Shown here in pieces: positions 1 to 10,283 of a DNA stretch of 32,045 bases. Origin of the DNA: Holophagae bacterium (GTDB lineage: Bacteria > Acidobacteriota > Thermoanaerobaculia > Thermoanaerobaculales > Sulfomarinibacteraceae); NCBI GenBank assembly GCA_003105185.1, contig PQAJ01000047.1:4737-36781 (forward strand), in the 5' to 3' direction. Under the pieces are notes generated by a model. The model was not told the DNA's origin. It saw only the letters and a program-made list of their open reading frames with translations, and did not search any database. Position numbers and translations under genes: made by a program. Numbering within the stretch: position 1 is the stretch's first letter; every line of letters begins with the position of its first letter.

Positions 1-383
1 TCGCCCGCAAAACCGTCGATTTGAGCGAACAGCGTGGCCTCGAGGTGGCCGAGGCTCACCGCCACCGACTGACGGCTGGCATCCAGCGCCGGGATCGGGG
101 ACGCCTCGGCGAGGAGCGGTGCAAGGTCGGCGCGAATGAGGGCCGCGACCTCGCGGAAGGTCGCCCACATGACGACCAGCCGGCTGGGCGAGCAGTTGAG
201 GATCGCGATGTTGCTCTCGTGCACGGCGTCGAGCCGGCGCAGGCAGCCGAGCAGGGTGCGCAGCCTGGGGTTCTGCCAGCGCTCGAGCTCCCGGCGCCAC
301 ATCCCCTCTGTCACGCTGTCGGGAAGAGTGATCGCGTCGACCGGATCCACTCCCCGCTCAGCGGGTGTCAGCCTGCGCCTCAT
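1..383 (-). CDS. Partial CDS (runs off the left edge), unknown function; reads MRRRLTPAERGVDPVDAITLPDSVTEGMWRRELERWQNPRLRTLLGCLRRLDAVHESNIAILNCSPSRLVVMWATFREVAALIRADLAPLLAEASPIPALDASRQSVAVSLGHLEATLFAQIDGFAG
   Basis: Open minus-strand frame from ATG at 383 to the window edge without a stop; natural amino acid composition, unlike the Arg-rich overlapping plus-strand ORF. Absent from the ORF track because it is unterminated. Confidence 0.6.
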   Translation of the reverse strand, partial: MRRRLTPAERGVDPVDAITLPDSVTEGMWRRELERWQNPRLRTLLGCLRRLDAVHESNIAILNCSPSRLVVMWATFREVAALIRADLAPLLAEASPIPALDASRQSVAVSLGHLEATLFAQIDGFAG

Positions 384-595
384 CGGAATCCCCTCTCCGA
401 TGCCGCCGGGCACCGGTCGTACCTCCAACAGCGTAGCGGAAGACGAGCGATCGAAGAAGTGCCCCGGCCTGCCCGCGTGACGAGCGCCACCACGGCGGTG
501 GAATGGCCGGGCGCCTTCGGCGACGCGGGGGCTGTCCGAGACACACGCCGTGGACTGACGCGGAGCGCCGAACGGCGCGGGCGGCGCCGGTGCGG

Positions 596-1927
596 TCAGG
601 GTGTGTCCGGCAGCGGGGCGCGGTGGACGAAGATCTGCGTGAGGTGGTGCACCGTGCCCCGGCGCGGGTCACGCCGGCTGGCCACGCCGATGCCGAAGTG
701 CGTGGCCTCCGGCGCGAGCACGGCCGCGCGGTGCCCGGGGCTGCGCATCAGGCTCTCCTGCGCTTCGGTGAGGGTCGGGCCCATCGCGATGTTCTCCGCG
801 GCGAAGGTCGCCGGGTAGCCGGCGCTCTGGAGGCGGTCGACGACGCTGCCGGTGTGCGGCGACACGTGGGCGAAGTAGCCCTCGTCAGCCATCTCGGCGC
901 TGTGGGCGCGGGCGATCGCGGCGAGCTCCGGGTCCCAGGTCAGCCGGGAGAGGCCGAAACGGGCGCGATCGTCGTCGACGAGCCGGGCCGCGAGCGACTC
1001 GGCCTCGTCGGTGGTGTCGACCCATGACTCGTCCGCCGCCGGGTGCCCGAGCCAGTGGGTGGGTGGCGTCCGGCCGACCTCGATCGGGAACAGGGCGAGC
1101 ACCTCGGGTCCGGCCGGCCCATGGCCGATCAGCTCCACCCACTGTGTGCCGGACTCCTCGGCCAGCGCCACGCCGGCCACCGCCCAGCCCCCGCTGACGC
1201 CGACCGCGGTCGTCGAGACCGACCCTCGGGGGCTGGTCACGGCGACAGTGGCGCCGGTGAAGCGGTCATCGAGGCGGAACTGGAGAGGGAGGTCGGCGCC
1301 GGGGTCGCCGGAGGTGGGGGCCGGGAGCATCGTCATCCGACGGTCGACGAGCAGGATGAACCAGCGGGTGTGGTAGGGCGGCGGTGCCGGCGAGGCGGCG
1401 GCGCCGAGGTGGGAGTAGCTGTCGCGGTGCAACAGCGTGTCGAGCTGATCGAGCATCGCGCCCGGGCCGGGCTCGCTGGTCAGCAGCACCGACAGACTGG
1501 CGGTCGGGTCCGGGCAGCCCGCCCAGTGCAGGGCGAACTCGGTGAAGGCGAGGGGAATGTGCTGCTCGAATCCGGCGGGGAGGTCGGCGTGGGCCTGAGC
1601 GGCGCGCTCGAGGCAGGCTTCGAGGCCGAGCTGCGGGAAGCGGCTGCGGACCGCGGCGCTGAGCGGTGAGGAGCTGTCGGCGTCGGTCTGGTAGTGGGTG
1701 GCCGCCGGGCCCGGGAGCTCGATCGAGTAGAGATCGGGCGCCGCCGAGCCGGGTGGGGCTGGGGTGGGGGCCGCCATCGCTGGAGGAACAGGTGCGCGTG
1801 CGCAGGCGGCGCCGACGGCGAGCAGGAGAGCGGTCACGGCGAGAGTGCCGTAGCGCGTGCCGGCGCCGGCTCGACGCTGTGCCGAAGCGCCGCAGACGCT
1901 CTTTGGATAGCGATGAGCTGCGGTCAT
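596..1927 (-). CDS. Secreted CAP/SCP (cysteine-rich secretory protein, PR-1-like) domain protein
   Basis: C-terminal RLTWDPELAAIARAHSAEMADEGYFAHVSPHTGSVVDRLQSAGYPATFAAENIAMG...SPGHRAAVLAPEATHFGIGVA is typical of CAP domains; hydrophobic N-terminal segment. ORF track start is 1936; ATG also at 1927. Confidence 0.85.
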   Translation of the reverse strand: MTAAHRYPKSVCGASAQRRAGAGTRYGTLAVTALLLAVGAACARAPVPPAMAAPTPAPPGSAAPDLYSIELPGPAATHYQTDADSSSPLSAAVRSRFPQLGLEACLERAAQAHADLPAGFEQHIPLAFTEFALHWAGCPDPTASLSVLLTSEPGPGAMLDQLDTLLHRDSYSHLGAAASPAPPPYHTRWFILLVDRRMTMLPAPTSGDPGADLPLQFRLDDRFTGATVAVTSPRGSVSTTAVGVSGGWAVAGVALAEESGTQWVELIGHGPAGPEVLALFPIEVGRTPPTHWLGHPAADESWVDTTDEAESLAARLVDDDRARFGLSRLTWDPELAAIARAHSAEMADEGYFAHVSPHTGSVVDRLQSAGYPATFAAENIAMGPTLTEAQESLMRSPGHRAAVLAPEATHFGIGVASRRDPRRGTVHHLTQIFVHRAPLPDTP

Positions 1928-2024
1928 CAGAGACACGATACCGAAGCCGGGACGAGGCTGTCAGCCATTCGACCGTGCGGCACGGTCGCCCCGTGCCCGC
2001 GGCGCGAGGACCGGGCCTCTCGCC

Positions 2025-5000
2025 TCATGGCGGCGGGGGCAGGCCGGGGATCCGCTGACCGGAGGTCCAGGGCGCCCCGGCCTCGGCCATCCGCTGCTCG
2101 AACTCCGGGAGGTCGACGTCGACCGCCTTCCGCAGCTCGACCTGGAGCAGGGCGAACTGCTGCTCGGCGAGCTCGAGGCTGCGGCGGTGGGTGGCCGTCG
2201 GCCCGTAGGTAGCGCTGTCCACGCCTTCGATGGCGACCCGGAGGCGCAGCGCCATCGTCGGCGGCATCGGCTCCCCGATCTGCCGCCGGCTCTGGTTGCC
2301 CGACATCTGCTCGTCGATGGCCAGCAACCGCTCGGTGAGCGCGCGCAGGTCGCGGTCGAGCTCGCCGCCCGGTGGGGCAGTGGAGCGGTCGAGCGCCGTC
2401 TTGAGCCTGCCCACCCGGGCCATCGCGTCGTCCAGGGCGCCGCGCGCGCCGTCAACGGCCAGCTGAACATTCGCCGCGCGCTCCAGGAAGGCGGCGGTCT
2501 CCGCCGGCGGCGCGCCGGGCAGGGCCCCTTCGCGGAGGCGCACGACCTCGAACGCAACTGGCCCTGCGAGCTCGGTGACCTCGCCGTCGACCCGCTGGGC
2601 GATGCTCACGGTGTAGGTCCCCGGCGCCACGAGGTAGCCGGCGGGAGCGCGGCCCTCCTCCTCCCACTCCTGGTCGCGCTCGCGGTCGGTGATGGCGTCG
2701 TGGGCCGGCGAGCGGAGGTCCCAGGCAACCCGGTGGAAGCCCTTGCCGGTGGGCCCGTCGACCCGGCGGACGACGGCGCCGCTCGCGTCACGGACGGTGA
2801 GGACGATGGCCGGCCCCTGCTCGCGCCGCTCGCGCTCGATCTCGTCCCAGCCAGGGTAGGGAGTGCTCGCACCGGTCTTCTCGAGCTCGCGCTCACGCTC
2901 CCGGCGGGCCTCCTTGCGGCTGGTCAGTCCGTGGGCGAGGTGGTAGGTGAAGACGGCGCCGAACGGCGGATTGGGCGCGACGAAGGCGGCGGCGCCCTGG
3001 TCCGCGGCGCCGCGGCCGCCCCACAGGGAGCGCTCCACGTACCACCAGGCGGGCCGCACGCCGAACAGCGTTGCCTCGCGCTCGAGCAGGCCGGCGTCGA
3101 GGGCGCGCAGCGGCGAGTAGTCGTCGAGGATGAAGATGCCGCGGCCGAACGACGCCGCGATGAGGTCGTTCTCGCGGCGCTGGATGGCGAGGTCGCGGAA
3201 CGAGATCGTGGGCACGCCGCCGGTCAGCTCGATCCAGTGGCTGCCGCCGTCGAGGGTGCAGAAGATGCCGAACTCGGTGGCCGCGAACAGCAGCTCCGGC
3301 CGGACGTGGTCCTGCACCACCCGCCAGACCAGGTGCCGGTCCGGCAGGTCGCCGGCGATCGAGCGCCAGCTGCGGCCGCGGTCCCGGCTTGTCAGCAGGT
3401 ACGGCCGGAAGTCGCCGGTCTTGTGGTTGTCGAGGGCGACGTAGACGGTGTCGGCGTCGTGGAGGTCGGCCTTGAGGTCGTTGACGAAGGCGGTGGGCGG
3501 CACCCCGGGAAGCGCGGCAACCCCGATCTCGCGCCAGCCCTCGCCGCCGTCCTCGCTGACCTGGATCAGGCCGTCGTCGGTGCCGACGTAGAGCAGCCCC
3601 TCGGCCAGCGGCGACTCGGCGATCGCGGTGATGGTGTGGTAGGCGGACATCGCCTCGAGGTCCCACGGCGCGTCGTAGGACCAGACCCGACCCATCAACG
3701 GCTCGAGCAGGCGGTCGCCGCCGCGGCTGAGGTCGCCGCTGACCGGCCGCCAGCTGTCGCCGCGATCGTCGGAGCGCCACAGGCGCTGGCTGGCGTAGTA
3801 GAGTCGGGTCGGCGAGTGGGGGCTGACCAGGACCGGCGAGTCCCAGTTCCAGCGCTCCGGCGGATCGCCGGGCTCGGGCTGGGGCTGGATGTAGACGTTC
3901 TCGCCGGTGGTGCGGTCGTGGCGGGAGAGGTTGCCCTGCTGCCACTCGCAGTAGGCGATGTCGGGGTTGCCGGGCTCGGTCGCCGGCTGGTGGCCGTCGG
4001 CGCCGAGCGGGACGTACCAGTCGTCGTTGCGGATGCCGTGAACGGTGTCGGTGCGGGACGGGCCGCTCTCGGTCGAGTTGTCCTGGGTGCCGCCGTAGAG
4101 GTGGTAGAAGGGCGCGGCGTCGTCGACCGCGACCTTGTAGAACTGGGTCACCGGCAGGTTGGCGATGAACCGCCAGGTTGCGGCGAGGTCGAAGCTCTCG
4201 TAAAGCCCGCCGTCGGTGCCGGCGAGCAGGTAGTCCGGGTCCCGGGGGTCGAAGGCGAGGGCGTGGTTGTCGCTGTGCTTGTTCTTCTCGGAAAGCCGGC
4301 GGAAGCTGGCGCCGCCGTCGTCCGAAACCTGGATCCGCCAGTCCATCAGGTAGATCCGGTCGAAGGCGTGGGGGCTCGCCACCAGCTCCTGGTAGTAGTG
4401 CGGGCCGGTGGCGCCGGACACGGCCTCGGAGCGCTTGACCCAGCTTTCACCGCGGTCCTCGGACCGCCAGATGCCGCCGCTGCGGCGGTCGAGCTCGATC
4501 GCGGCGTAGGCGACCTCGGGCTGCTGGGGCGAGATCGCGAGCCCGATCTTGCCGAGATTGCCCTCGGGCAGCCCCTTGGTCACGCGGCGCCAGGTCAGGC
4601 CGGCGTCGCTCGAGACGTGGACCCCGGACTCGGGCCCGCCGTCGATCAGCGCCGCGACCGAGCGCTGGTGCTGCCAGGTGGCGGCGATCAGGTGGTCGGG
4701 GTCAGCCGGGCTCCTGACGACGTCGGTGACGCCGGTCCACTCGCCGCCGCCGAGCACCTTGGTCCAGGTCGCGCCGCCGTCGACGGTCCGGAACAGCCCG
4801 CGATCGCCGCCGGGCGACCACAGCGGCCCCTGGCTGGCGACCAGCACCACGTCGGAGTCGCGAGGGTCGATCAGGATGCGCGCGATGTGCTGGGAGTCGG
4901 GCAGCCCGCGGCGCTCCCAGGTGGCGCCGCCGTCGCGGCTGCGGTAGACGCCGTCGCCGAAGCCGGCGTGGCGGCCGCCGATGTTCTCGCCGGTTCCGAC

Positions 5001-5336
5001 CCACACCACCGACGGGTTGCCCGGGTCCAGAGCCACGCAGCCGATCGAGTAGGAGCCCTCATGATCGAAGATCGGAGTCCAGGTGGTACCGCGGTTGTTG
5101 GTTTTCCAAACACCGCCGGATCCGACGGCCACGTACCAGGTGCTCTGATCGGTGGGGTCGATCGCGATGTCGGCGATCCGCCCGGACATCAGCGCCGGCC
5201 CGATCGATCGCAGCTCGAGCCCGGCGAGGTCGTCGGCAGCGAGGCGGCCCGATTCGGTGATGGCGGGCGCTGCCGCCAGCGCGGGTAAGGGAAGGGCGAC
5301 GGCGAGCACGAGGAGGGTCCGGATCGCGGTCAGCAT
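2025..5336 (-). CDS. Secreted BNR/sortilin-VPS10-type beta-propeller protein ('glycosyl hydrolase' BNR-repeat family)
   Basis: Multiple Asp-box-like repeats (S.DGG.TW, SDDGGASFRR, SEDRGESW, SRDRGRSW); signal peptide MLTAIRTLLVLAVALPLPALAAA beginning at ATG 5336; C-terminal helical tail. Confidence 0.88.
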   Translation of the reverse strand: MLTAIRTLLVLAVALPLPALAAAPAITESGRLAADDLAGLELRSIGPALMSGRIADIAIDPTDQSTWYVAVGSGGVWKTNNRGTTWTPIFDHEGSYSIGCVALDPGNPSVVWVGTGENIGGRHAGFGDGVYRSRDGGATWERRGLPDSQHIARILIDPRDSDVVLVASQGPLWSPGGDRGLFRTVDGGATWTKVLGGGEWTGVTDVVRSPADPDHLIAATWQHQRSVAALIDGGPESGVHVSSDAGLTWRRVTKGLPEGNLGKIGLAISPQQPEVAYAAIELDRRSGGIWRSEDRGESWVKRSEAVSGATGPHYYQELVASPHAFDRIYLMDWRIQVSDDGGASFRRLSEKNKHSDNHALAFDPRDPDYLLAGTDGGLYESFDLAATWRFIANLPVTQFYKVAVDDAAPFYHLYGGTQDNSTESGPSRTDTVHGIRNDDWYVPLGADGHQPATEPGNPDIAYCEWQQGNLSRHDRTTGENVYIQPQPEPGDPPERWNWDSPVLVSPHSPTRLYYASQRLWRSDDRGDSWRPVSGDLSRGGDRLLEPLMGRVWSYDAPWDLEAMSAYHTITAIAESPLAEGLLYVGTDDGLIQVSEDGGEGWREIGVAALPGVPPTAFVNDLKADLHDADTVYVALDNHKTGDFRPYLLTSRDRGRSWRSIAGDLPDRHLVWRVVQDHVRPELLFAATEFGIFCTLDGGSHWIELTGGVPTISFRDLAIQRRENDLIAASFGRGIFILDDYSPLRALDAGLLEREATLFGVRPAWWYVERSLWGGRGAADQGAAAFVAPNPPFGAVFTYHLAHGLTSRKEARRERERELEKTGASTPYPGWDEIERERREQGPAIVLTVRDASGAVVRRVDGPTGKGFHRVAWDLRSPAHDAITDRERDQEWEEEGRAPAGYLVAPGTYTVSIAQRVDGEVTELAGPVAFEVVRLREGALPGAPPAETAAFLERAANVQLAVDGARGALDDAMARVGRLKTALDRSTAPPGGELDRDLRALTERLLAIDEQMSGNQSRRQIGEPMPPTMALRLRVAIEGVDSATYGPTATHRRSLELAEQQFALLQVELRKAVDVDLPEFEQRMAEAGAPWTSGQRIPGLPPPP

Positions 5337-5435
5337 GCGAGACCTCCGGCGGGCAACTCTCACCACGGTGAGACTAGCAGGGCCGATCCTGCGGCGGAAC
5401 CGGGGCCGGCCCGCTGCGCCCGATCGTCGTGCCGG

Positions 5436-8177
5436 CTACGGACCGTCGACTCCGGCCACGAGCTCGGGACGCGGGAAACCCGCCGCCTCGAGCTGGCTCG
5501 TGACCGAGGCGGCGTCGCCGACCAGCACCACCAGGAGCGACTCCCAGTCATAGAGCCCGGAGCGGGCGAGCGCATTGACTGCGGCCAGGTCGACGCTCTC
5601 GAGGCTCGCGAGCGCGGTCGCGATCCCATCGAGCGGGCGGCCGTTGGCGGCGAGCTCGGTCAAGCTGCCGGCGAGCGAGCCGGTGGTTTCGGCGGTGCCG
5701 ACGAGGTCGTAGCGTACCGTCCTGACCGCCTTCGCGAGCTCGTCCGCGGCCACGTCGCCGGAGGCGAGGCCCTGGAACTCGCGCCTGAACTCGCCGAGGG
5801 CGGCGGCGGTGACCTCGGACTGGACCGAGGACCAGGCCAGGAGCTCATGCTGGTTGGCGCGCTGCCGGAATGCGCTGCGCGCGCCGTACGTGTAGCCGTG
5901 CTCCTCGCGCAGGTTGCGGTTGAGCCGGCTGGTGAAGGTGGTGCCGAACAGGGTGTTGAGGCACTCCCGTACCGCCCGCTCGACCTCGTCCGCCGGCGCC
6001 GGAACCGGCCGCGCGAGGAGGATCATGGTCTGCGCCGCCGCCGGGCGGTCGACGAGGACGATCCGCGGTGAGGCTGCCGCGACCGCCGGCGCGGGGAGAG
6101 TGGGGGCGCCAGCCGCGGCCACGGACCAGCCGCCGAATCGGCGGTCGAGCTCCGCACGCAGTGCGGCCGGCTCAAAGTCGCCGACGAACACGAATCGGGC
6201 CGAGCCCGGGTTGATCAGGATGGGCAGGGTGGCGCGCATTGCATCCACGGTCAGCGCACGGACGGTGTTGAGGTAGCCGTCGGCGGGTCGACCGCGGGGG
6301 TCCTCGGCGCCGTAGAGCAGCGATGAGGCGGTGAGGAAGGCCACGGTTCGCGGGTCCTCGCCACGCGCCCCGATATCCTCGAGGGCGAGGTCGTGCTCGC
6401 GGTCGAAGTCGGCGGCCAGCAGGTTGGGTCGGAGGACGGCGTCGGCGTAGAGGTCGAGGGTTGGCTGGAGGCGCGACGAGAGACCACGGACGGTGACCGT
6501 GGTCCCGTTCGCGCTCGCTGATGTCGTCAGCTGCGCGCCCAGCGAGGCCACCGCATCGGCGAAATCAGCGGCGCTGCGGCCGCCGGCGCCCGCGGTGAGC
6601 ATGGTCGCGGTGAGCGAGGCGAGCCCGGCTTGGGCGGGCGCCACGGCGCCCTCGCCGCCGGCGACGAGCAGCGCGCCCTGGAACAGACCGCTGCCGGGTC
6701 GGGAAACCACGTCGACCGGGATGCCGTTGTCGAGGGTGAAGTGCTGCGGGAGCGGGGGCTGGGGCGTGGGCTCAGGGAAGTTGTCCGGCCGCTGATCGAG
6801 GCCGGCGCCATCGACGGCTGTGTCGAGCGGCAGGACCCTGAGATCGAGGCGCCCTTCGCCGAGCACGCGGCCGGCCCACTGCTTGAGGCCGGCGGCGTCG
6901 ACCGAGGTGTAGCGGGCGAGGTCGCGGGCGAAGGAGTCGGGCTCGCCGAAGTGGAAGCGGTACTCGTTGAGGCTGTCCGCCCGGGCGCGGAGGTCCTCCA
7001 TCCCGCGGAGGAAGGAGGCCTCGGTGGCCGCCTTGACTCGCTCCAGCTCGCCTGCAGTCGGACCGTCGGTCGCCAGGGTGGCGACCTCCTCGAGCACGGC
7101 CCGTTTGATCACCTCGAGGTCGCCGCCGGCGACGGCGGTCACCTCGACATGGAACTCGGAGCCGAGGAGGCCGGACGACTGATAGACCTCGACCTCGCGG
7201 GCGGTGCGGTCGGTCATGATGAGACGCTGGTGCAGGCGGCTCGAGGGCCCATCGCCCAGGATGTCGGCAATGAGATCCATCTCGGCGTCGCCGTCATGGT
7301 AGCCCGCGGGCGACGGCCACACCAGGTAGAGCTTGGGCGCCTCGACGCGGTCGGTGGCGACTAGGCGCAGCTCGCGCTCGAGGGTGGGAGGGGGGGCGGT
7401 GCGGCGCGCTCCGGGCGGCCGCGTGGGGACGGCGCCGAAGGTGCGTGCGATCAGGGGCTTGACGACCTCGGCGTCGAAGTCGCCGGCGACCACCAGGCTG
7501 GCATTGGCCGGCACGTAGTAGGCGTTGAAGAAGGACACCACGTCGTCGACGGTGGCCGCCTCGAGGTCGGCGGGCTCGCCGATGCCGGAGTTGTGGTAGG
7601 GGTGGCCCTGCGGGTAGAGGGCGTCGGGGATGATGAACGCGGCGACACCGTAGGGTGCGTTCTCGTAGTTCTGGCGGCGCTCGTTGAGCACCACGTCCCG
7701 CTGGAGGTCGAGCTTGGACTGGGTCATCGCGCGGGCGAGACCGTCGAGGCGGTCGGCATCGAGCCACAGCAGGGTGGGCAGCAGCGACGACGGCCCCCAG
7801 CTGTAGTAGACGGTGTCGTCCATGCTGGTGCCGGCGTTGTTGGCGCCGCCGCCGGCCTCCATGATGTCGTCGTAGGAGCTGCCCGGCGCGCGTTCGGTGC
7901 CCATGAACATGAGGTGCTCGAAGAGGTGCGCAAAGCCGCTGCGCCCGGGCGGGTCGTCCTTGGAGCCGACGTAGAACCAGGTGTCGACCACAACCTGGGG
8001 CAAGGTGTCGTCCTGGTGCAGGATCACGGTCAGTCCGTTGGGCAGGGTGTAGGTCTCGCACTCGACCTCGAGCGCAGAGGCGGCGAGGGAAGCGAGGCCA
8101 GCCAGGACGGCGAGCACGAGCACGAGGCGAGCAGTCGATCGCATGTCGGTCTCCGTAGCGGCGTCGATACCGGTCAA
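5436..8177 (-). CDS. M16 family zinc metallopeptidase (two-domain, insulinase/pitrilysin-like), secreted
   Basis: HxxEH motif in GFAHLFEHLMFMGTERAPG; duplicated M16 halves; signal peptide (MRSTARLVLVLAVLAGLASLAASA) near the N-terminus. The true start may be the internal Met of MRSTARL. Confidence 0.92.
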   Translation of the reverse strand: MTGIDAATETDMRSTARLVLVLAVLAGLASLAASALEVECETYTLPNGLTVILHQDDTLPQVVVDTWFYVGSKDDPPGRSGFAHLFEHLMFMGTERAPGSSYDDIMEAGGGANNAGTSMDDTVYYSWGPSSLLPTLLWLDADRLDGLARAMTQSKLDLQRDVVLNERRQNYENAPYGVAAFIIPDALYPQGHPYHNSGIGEPADLEAATVDDVVSFFNAYYVPANASLVVAGDFDAEVVKPLIARTFGAVPTRPPGARRTAPPPTLERELRLVATDRVEAPKLYLVWPSPAGYHDGDAEMDLIADILGDGPSSRLHQRLIMTDRTAREVEVYQSSGLLGSEFHVEVTAVAGGDLEVIKRAVLEEVATLATDGPTAGELERVKAATEASFLRGMEDLRARADSLNEYRFHFGEPDSFARDLARYTSVDAAGLKQWAGRVLGEGRLDLRVLPLDTAVDGAGLDQRPDNFPEPTPQPPLPQHFTLDNGIPVDVVSRPGSGLFQGALLVAGGEGAVAPAQAGLASLTATMLTAGAGGRSAADFADAVASLGAQLTTSASANGTTVTVRGLSSRLQPTLDLYADAVLRPNLLAADFDREHDLALEDIGARGEDPRTVAFLTASSLLYGAEDPRGRPADGYLNTVRALTVDAMRATLPILINPGSARFVFVGDFEPAALRAELDRRFGGWSVAAAGAPTLPAPAVAAASPRIVLVDRPAAAQTMILLARPVPAPADEVERAVRECLNTLFGTTFTSRLNRNLREEHGYTYGARSAFRQRANQHELLAWSSVQSEVTAAALGEFRREFQGLASGDVAADELAKAVRTVRYDLVGTAETTGSLAGSLTELAANGRPLDGIATALASLESVDLAAVNALARSGLYDWESLLVVLVGDAASVTSQLEAAGFPRPELVAGVDGP

Positions 8178-8261
8178 GCCTGCGCTCGGCGCAGCTGCCG
8201 GGCGCTGCCTAGTGTAGCCCGGACGCCTCCCGGCGCGGCGGTCAATTGCAGCCGCAGCGCG

Positions 8262-10040
8262 TCAGCGGGCTGGAGAGGACCTCTCCGCCGGTGCGGCCGC
8301 CTCGCGCTGTGCAGCGTCGGCGGCGAAAGCGGGCCGGACGCGCCGGAACTCGAGCCACCGCCGCAGCAGCCCGGGCAGCTCGCCCGGTATGCGGTCGGCG
8401 GGGCGGCGGATCGGCGGTCCGGCCAGCGTGAGGGCGGCCGGCTGCGAGGCGATCGAGCCGGCGGCGTTGGTGACGATGCAGTCGTAGTCGCCGAGCGAGT
8501 CGAAACCGACGCCGGAGATCTCGAGGACGGAGGTCGCGGCGCCGGTGTTGCGATGGTCGTCGGCGAGGGCGACGGTGTTGCGTCGCCACTGGTAGGCCGT
8601 GGCTGCCGGGTCCGCGACCGTGACGGCAAACCGCGCGCTGCCGTTGACGGGCGCGATCGCCGGCGCGGGCTGGCTGGTGACCGCGGGGGGCTCCCGAGCG
8701 GTCAACACCAGGCGGTGGCGGACGCCGCTGCCGAACTTCCGGGCGCCGGCGAGCTCCATTCGTGCTTCGACGGTGACCAGCCGGGGCGCCTGGACTGGGA
8801 GCGACGAGGGCGCCTGCAGGGTGCCGCCGAGGAGGGCGGTGTCGCCCGGCGCGACCGGCGCCCCTTCGGGTAGCGGATCGACCTCGGCCTCCCAGCGGAT
8901 GTCGTCGACCGCCAGGCTGAGATGGTAGCCCGCGTCGGCGGTCCAGGTCGTGGACCCGGTGTTGCGGATCTCGAAGCTCAACTCGAGAAACTGCTGCGAG
9001 CCGACGAAGGGCGGCAGGTCTGAGGTCGAGACGTCGGCGTCGTCGACGAAAGCCGTTGCGACGAAGTCCGAGTAGGCGAAGTACGCGAGCTTGGGCTCGA
9101 GGCCGGGCGGCGCCTCGAGGATCCCCCACGACAGGGTCGGGTCGTTGCTCGGGTCTGCCATCTCGTAGAAAAAGATGCGGTCGATCCAGTCGTGGCTGCG
9201 GGCGCTGCCGAACCACAGCCCGAGGAGGTTCTGGTAGAAGGCGGCCTGGCCGGTCTGCCCATAGGCGTCGCTCTCGACCCCGGTCTCAGTCAGCCAGAAC
9301 GGTCGATCGCCCCAGCCGCCGTCGTCCAGCACCTCGCGCACCGCCGGCGGCTCCCACGGCAGGCTGCCGCCCTCGGCCAGCTTGTCGGTGACGTCGCCGG
9401 CCGTCCCGTTCGAGGGGTAGACGTGGTGGGAGACGACGTCGAGCAGGGGTCCGGCGTCGTCGACCACCTGTGCCAGCCAGTCGTCCCAGTCGCCGCTCGA
9501 AAGGTGGGCGAGGTCCGGAGCGACCAGCAGCGCGCCGGGATCGGCGGTCGCGACCGCCTCGATGCCGGGGAGCAGGATCTCGTCGAGGTACTGGGTCCGG
9601 GTGCCTTCCCAGAAGTGGTCGAGGTTGGGCTCGTTCCAGAACCCCCACGCGTCGATCCGGCCGCGGTAGCGGGCGGCGACGACGTAGCAGAACTCGCGCC
9701 AGTCGTCGGGATCGGTCGGGACGCCGCTGAACTCGCTCCCGGAGGTGGCCCACTGCGGCGTGCCCTGGAGGGTGGCGAAGATCCGCAGGCCACGCGCCTC
9801 GAGGTCGTCGACGAGGCTGTCGTAGCGCGTCCAGTCGAAGGTGTCGCGGTGGATCTCGATCAGCCCCCAGACGACATCGATGCGAACCCAGCCGATGCCG
9901 GCAGCTGCAACCTGGTCCTGGATGGCTTGCGATGGAACGTGGGCGTTGACCCCGAAGGTCGAGCCGTGGGCGGCTGGGGGGGCGATCACCGCGATCGCCC
10001 CGGCCAGAGCCGTCGCCGCAACAGGGGCCCATCGACTCAT
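8262..10040 (-). CDS. Clan GH-A-like glycoside hydrolase with C-terminal Ig-like domain
   Basis: WGFWNEPNLDHFW (acid/base NEP motif) and FWLTETG (nucleophile-type Glu); VTSQPAPAIAPVNGSARFAVTVADPAATAYQWRRN...GDYDCIVTNAAGSIASQPAALTL is a classic Ig-like segment; N-terminal signal peptide. Confidence 0.85.
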   Translation of the reverse strand: MSRWAPVAATALAGAIAVIAPPAAHGSTFGVNAHVPSQAIQDQVAAAGIGWVRIDVVWGLIEIHRDTFDWTRYDSLVDDLEARGLRIFATLQGTPQWATSGSEFSGVPTDPDDWREFCYVVAARYRGRIDAWGFWNEPNLDHFWEGTRTQYLDEILLPGIEAVATADPGALLVAPDLAHLSSGDWDDWLAQVVDDAGPLLDVVSHHVYPSNGTAGDVTDKLAEGGSLPWEPPAVREVLDDGGWGDRPFWLTETGVESDAYGQTGQAAFYQNLLGLWFGSARSHDWIDRIFFYEMADPSNDPTLSWGILEAPPGLEPKLAYFAYSDFVATAFVDDADVSTSDLPPFVGSQQFLELSFEIRNTGSTTWTADAGYHLSLAVDDIRWEAEVDPLPEGAPVAPGDTALLGGTLQAPSSLPVQAPRLVTVEARMELAGARKFGSGVRHRLVLTAREPPAVTSQPAPAIAPVNGSARFAVTVADPAATAYQWRRNTVALADDHRNTGAATSVLEISGVGFDSLGDYDCIVTNAAGSIASQPAALTLAGPPIRRPADRIPGELPGLLRRWLEFRRVRPAFAADAAQREAAAPAERSSPAR

Positions 10041-10052
10041 GCACGGCCCCGA

Positions 10053-10283
10053 TCAGGTGCGACCCGGAGGGTGTTCGTCATCCGGAGACCCGGTGTCAGA
10101 ATCGCGGGAGGGCGGCAGCGCGAAGGTGCCGTCGAGACGGTCGAGCATCTGCTCGTGCCTCCGCTCCAGGGCCTCCCGCTCGCGGCGGTAGCAGGCGTCG
10201 TCGAGCTCGCCGCGGCGGCGGCGTTCGCCAAGAGCATCGAGCTGGCGGGCGAGCCAGCGGTCGGCGTCGAAGTTGTAGGTCAC
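10053..10283 (-). CDS. Small SHOCT-like/coiled-coil protein, 76 aa, coupled to fmdB
   Basis: GTG start at 10283 overlaps the fmdB TAG stop (TAGTG). Reads VTYNFDADRWLARQLDALGERRRRGELDDACYRREREALERRHEQMLDRLDGTF..., similar to short C-terminal SHOCT helices. Confidence 0.55.
   Translation of the reverse strand: MTYNFDADRWLARQLDALGERRRRGELDDACYRREREALERRHEQMLDRLDGTFALPPSRDSDTGSPDDEHPPGRT

Noticed and set aside
2187-5288. 1033 aa plus-strand ORF antisense to the BNR/sortilin-like gene
   Set aside because: Low-complexity Val/Gly/Ala/Asp/Arg-rich translation mirrors the codon bias of the real minus-strand gene; no recognisable domain. GC-rich antisense ORF artefact.
7593-8873. 426 aa plus-strand ORF antisense to M16 and the glycosidase
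   Set aside because: Overlaps two well-supported minus-strand genes; composition biased, no domain.
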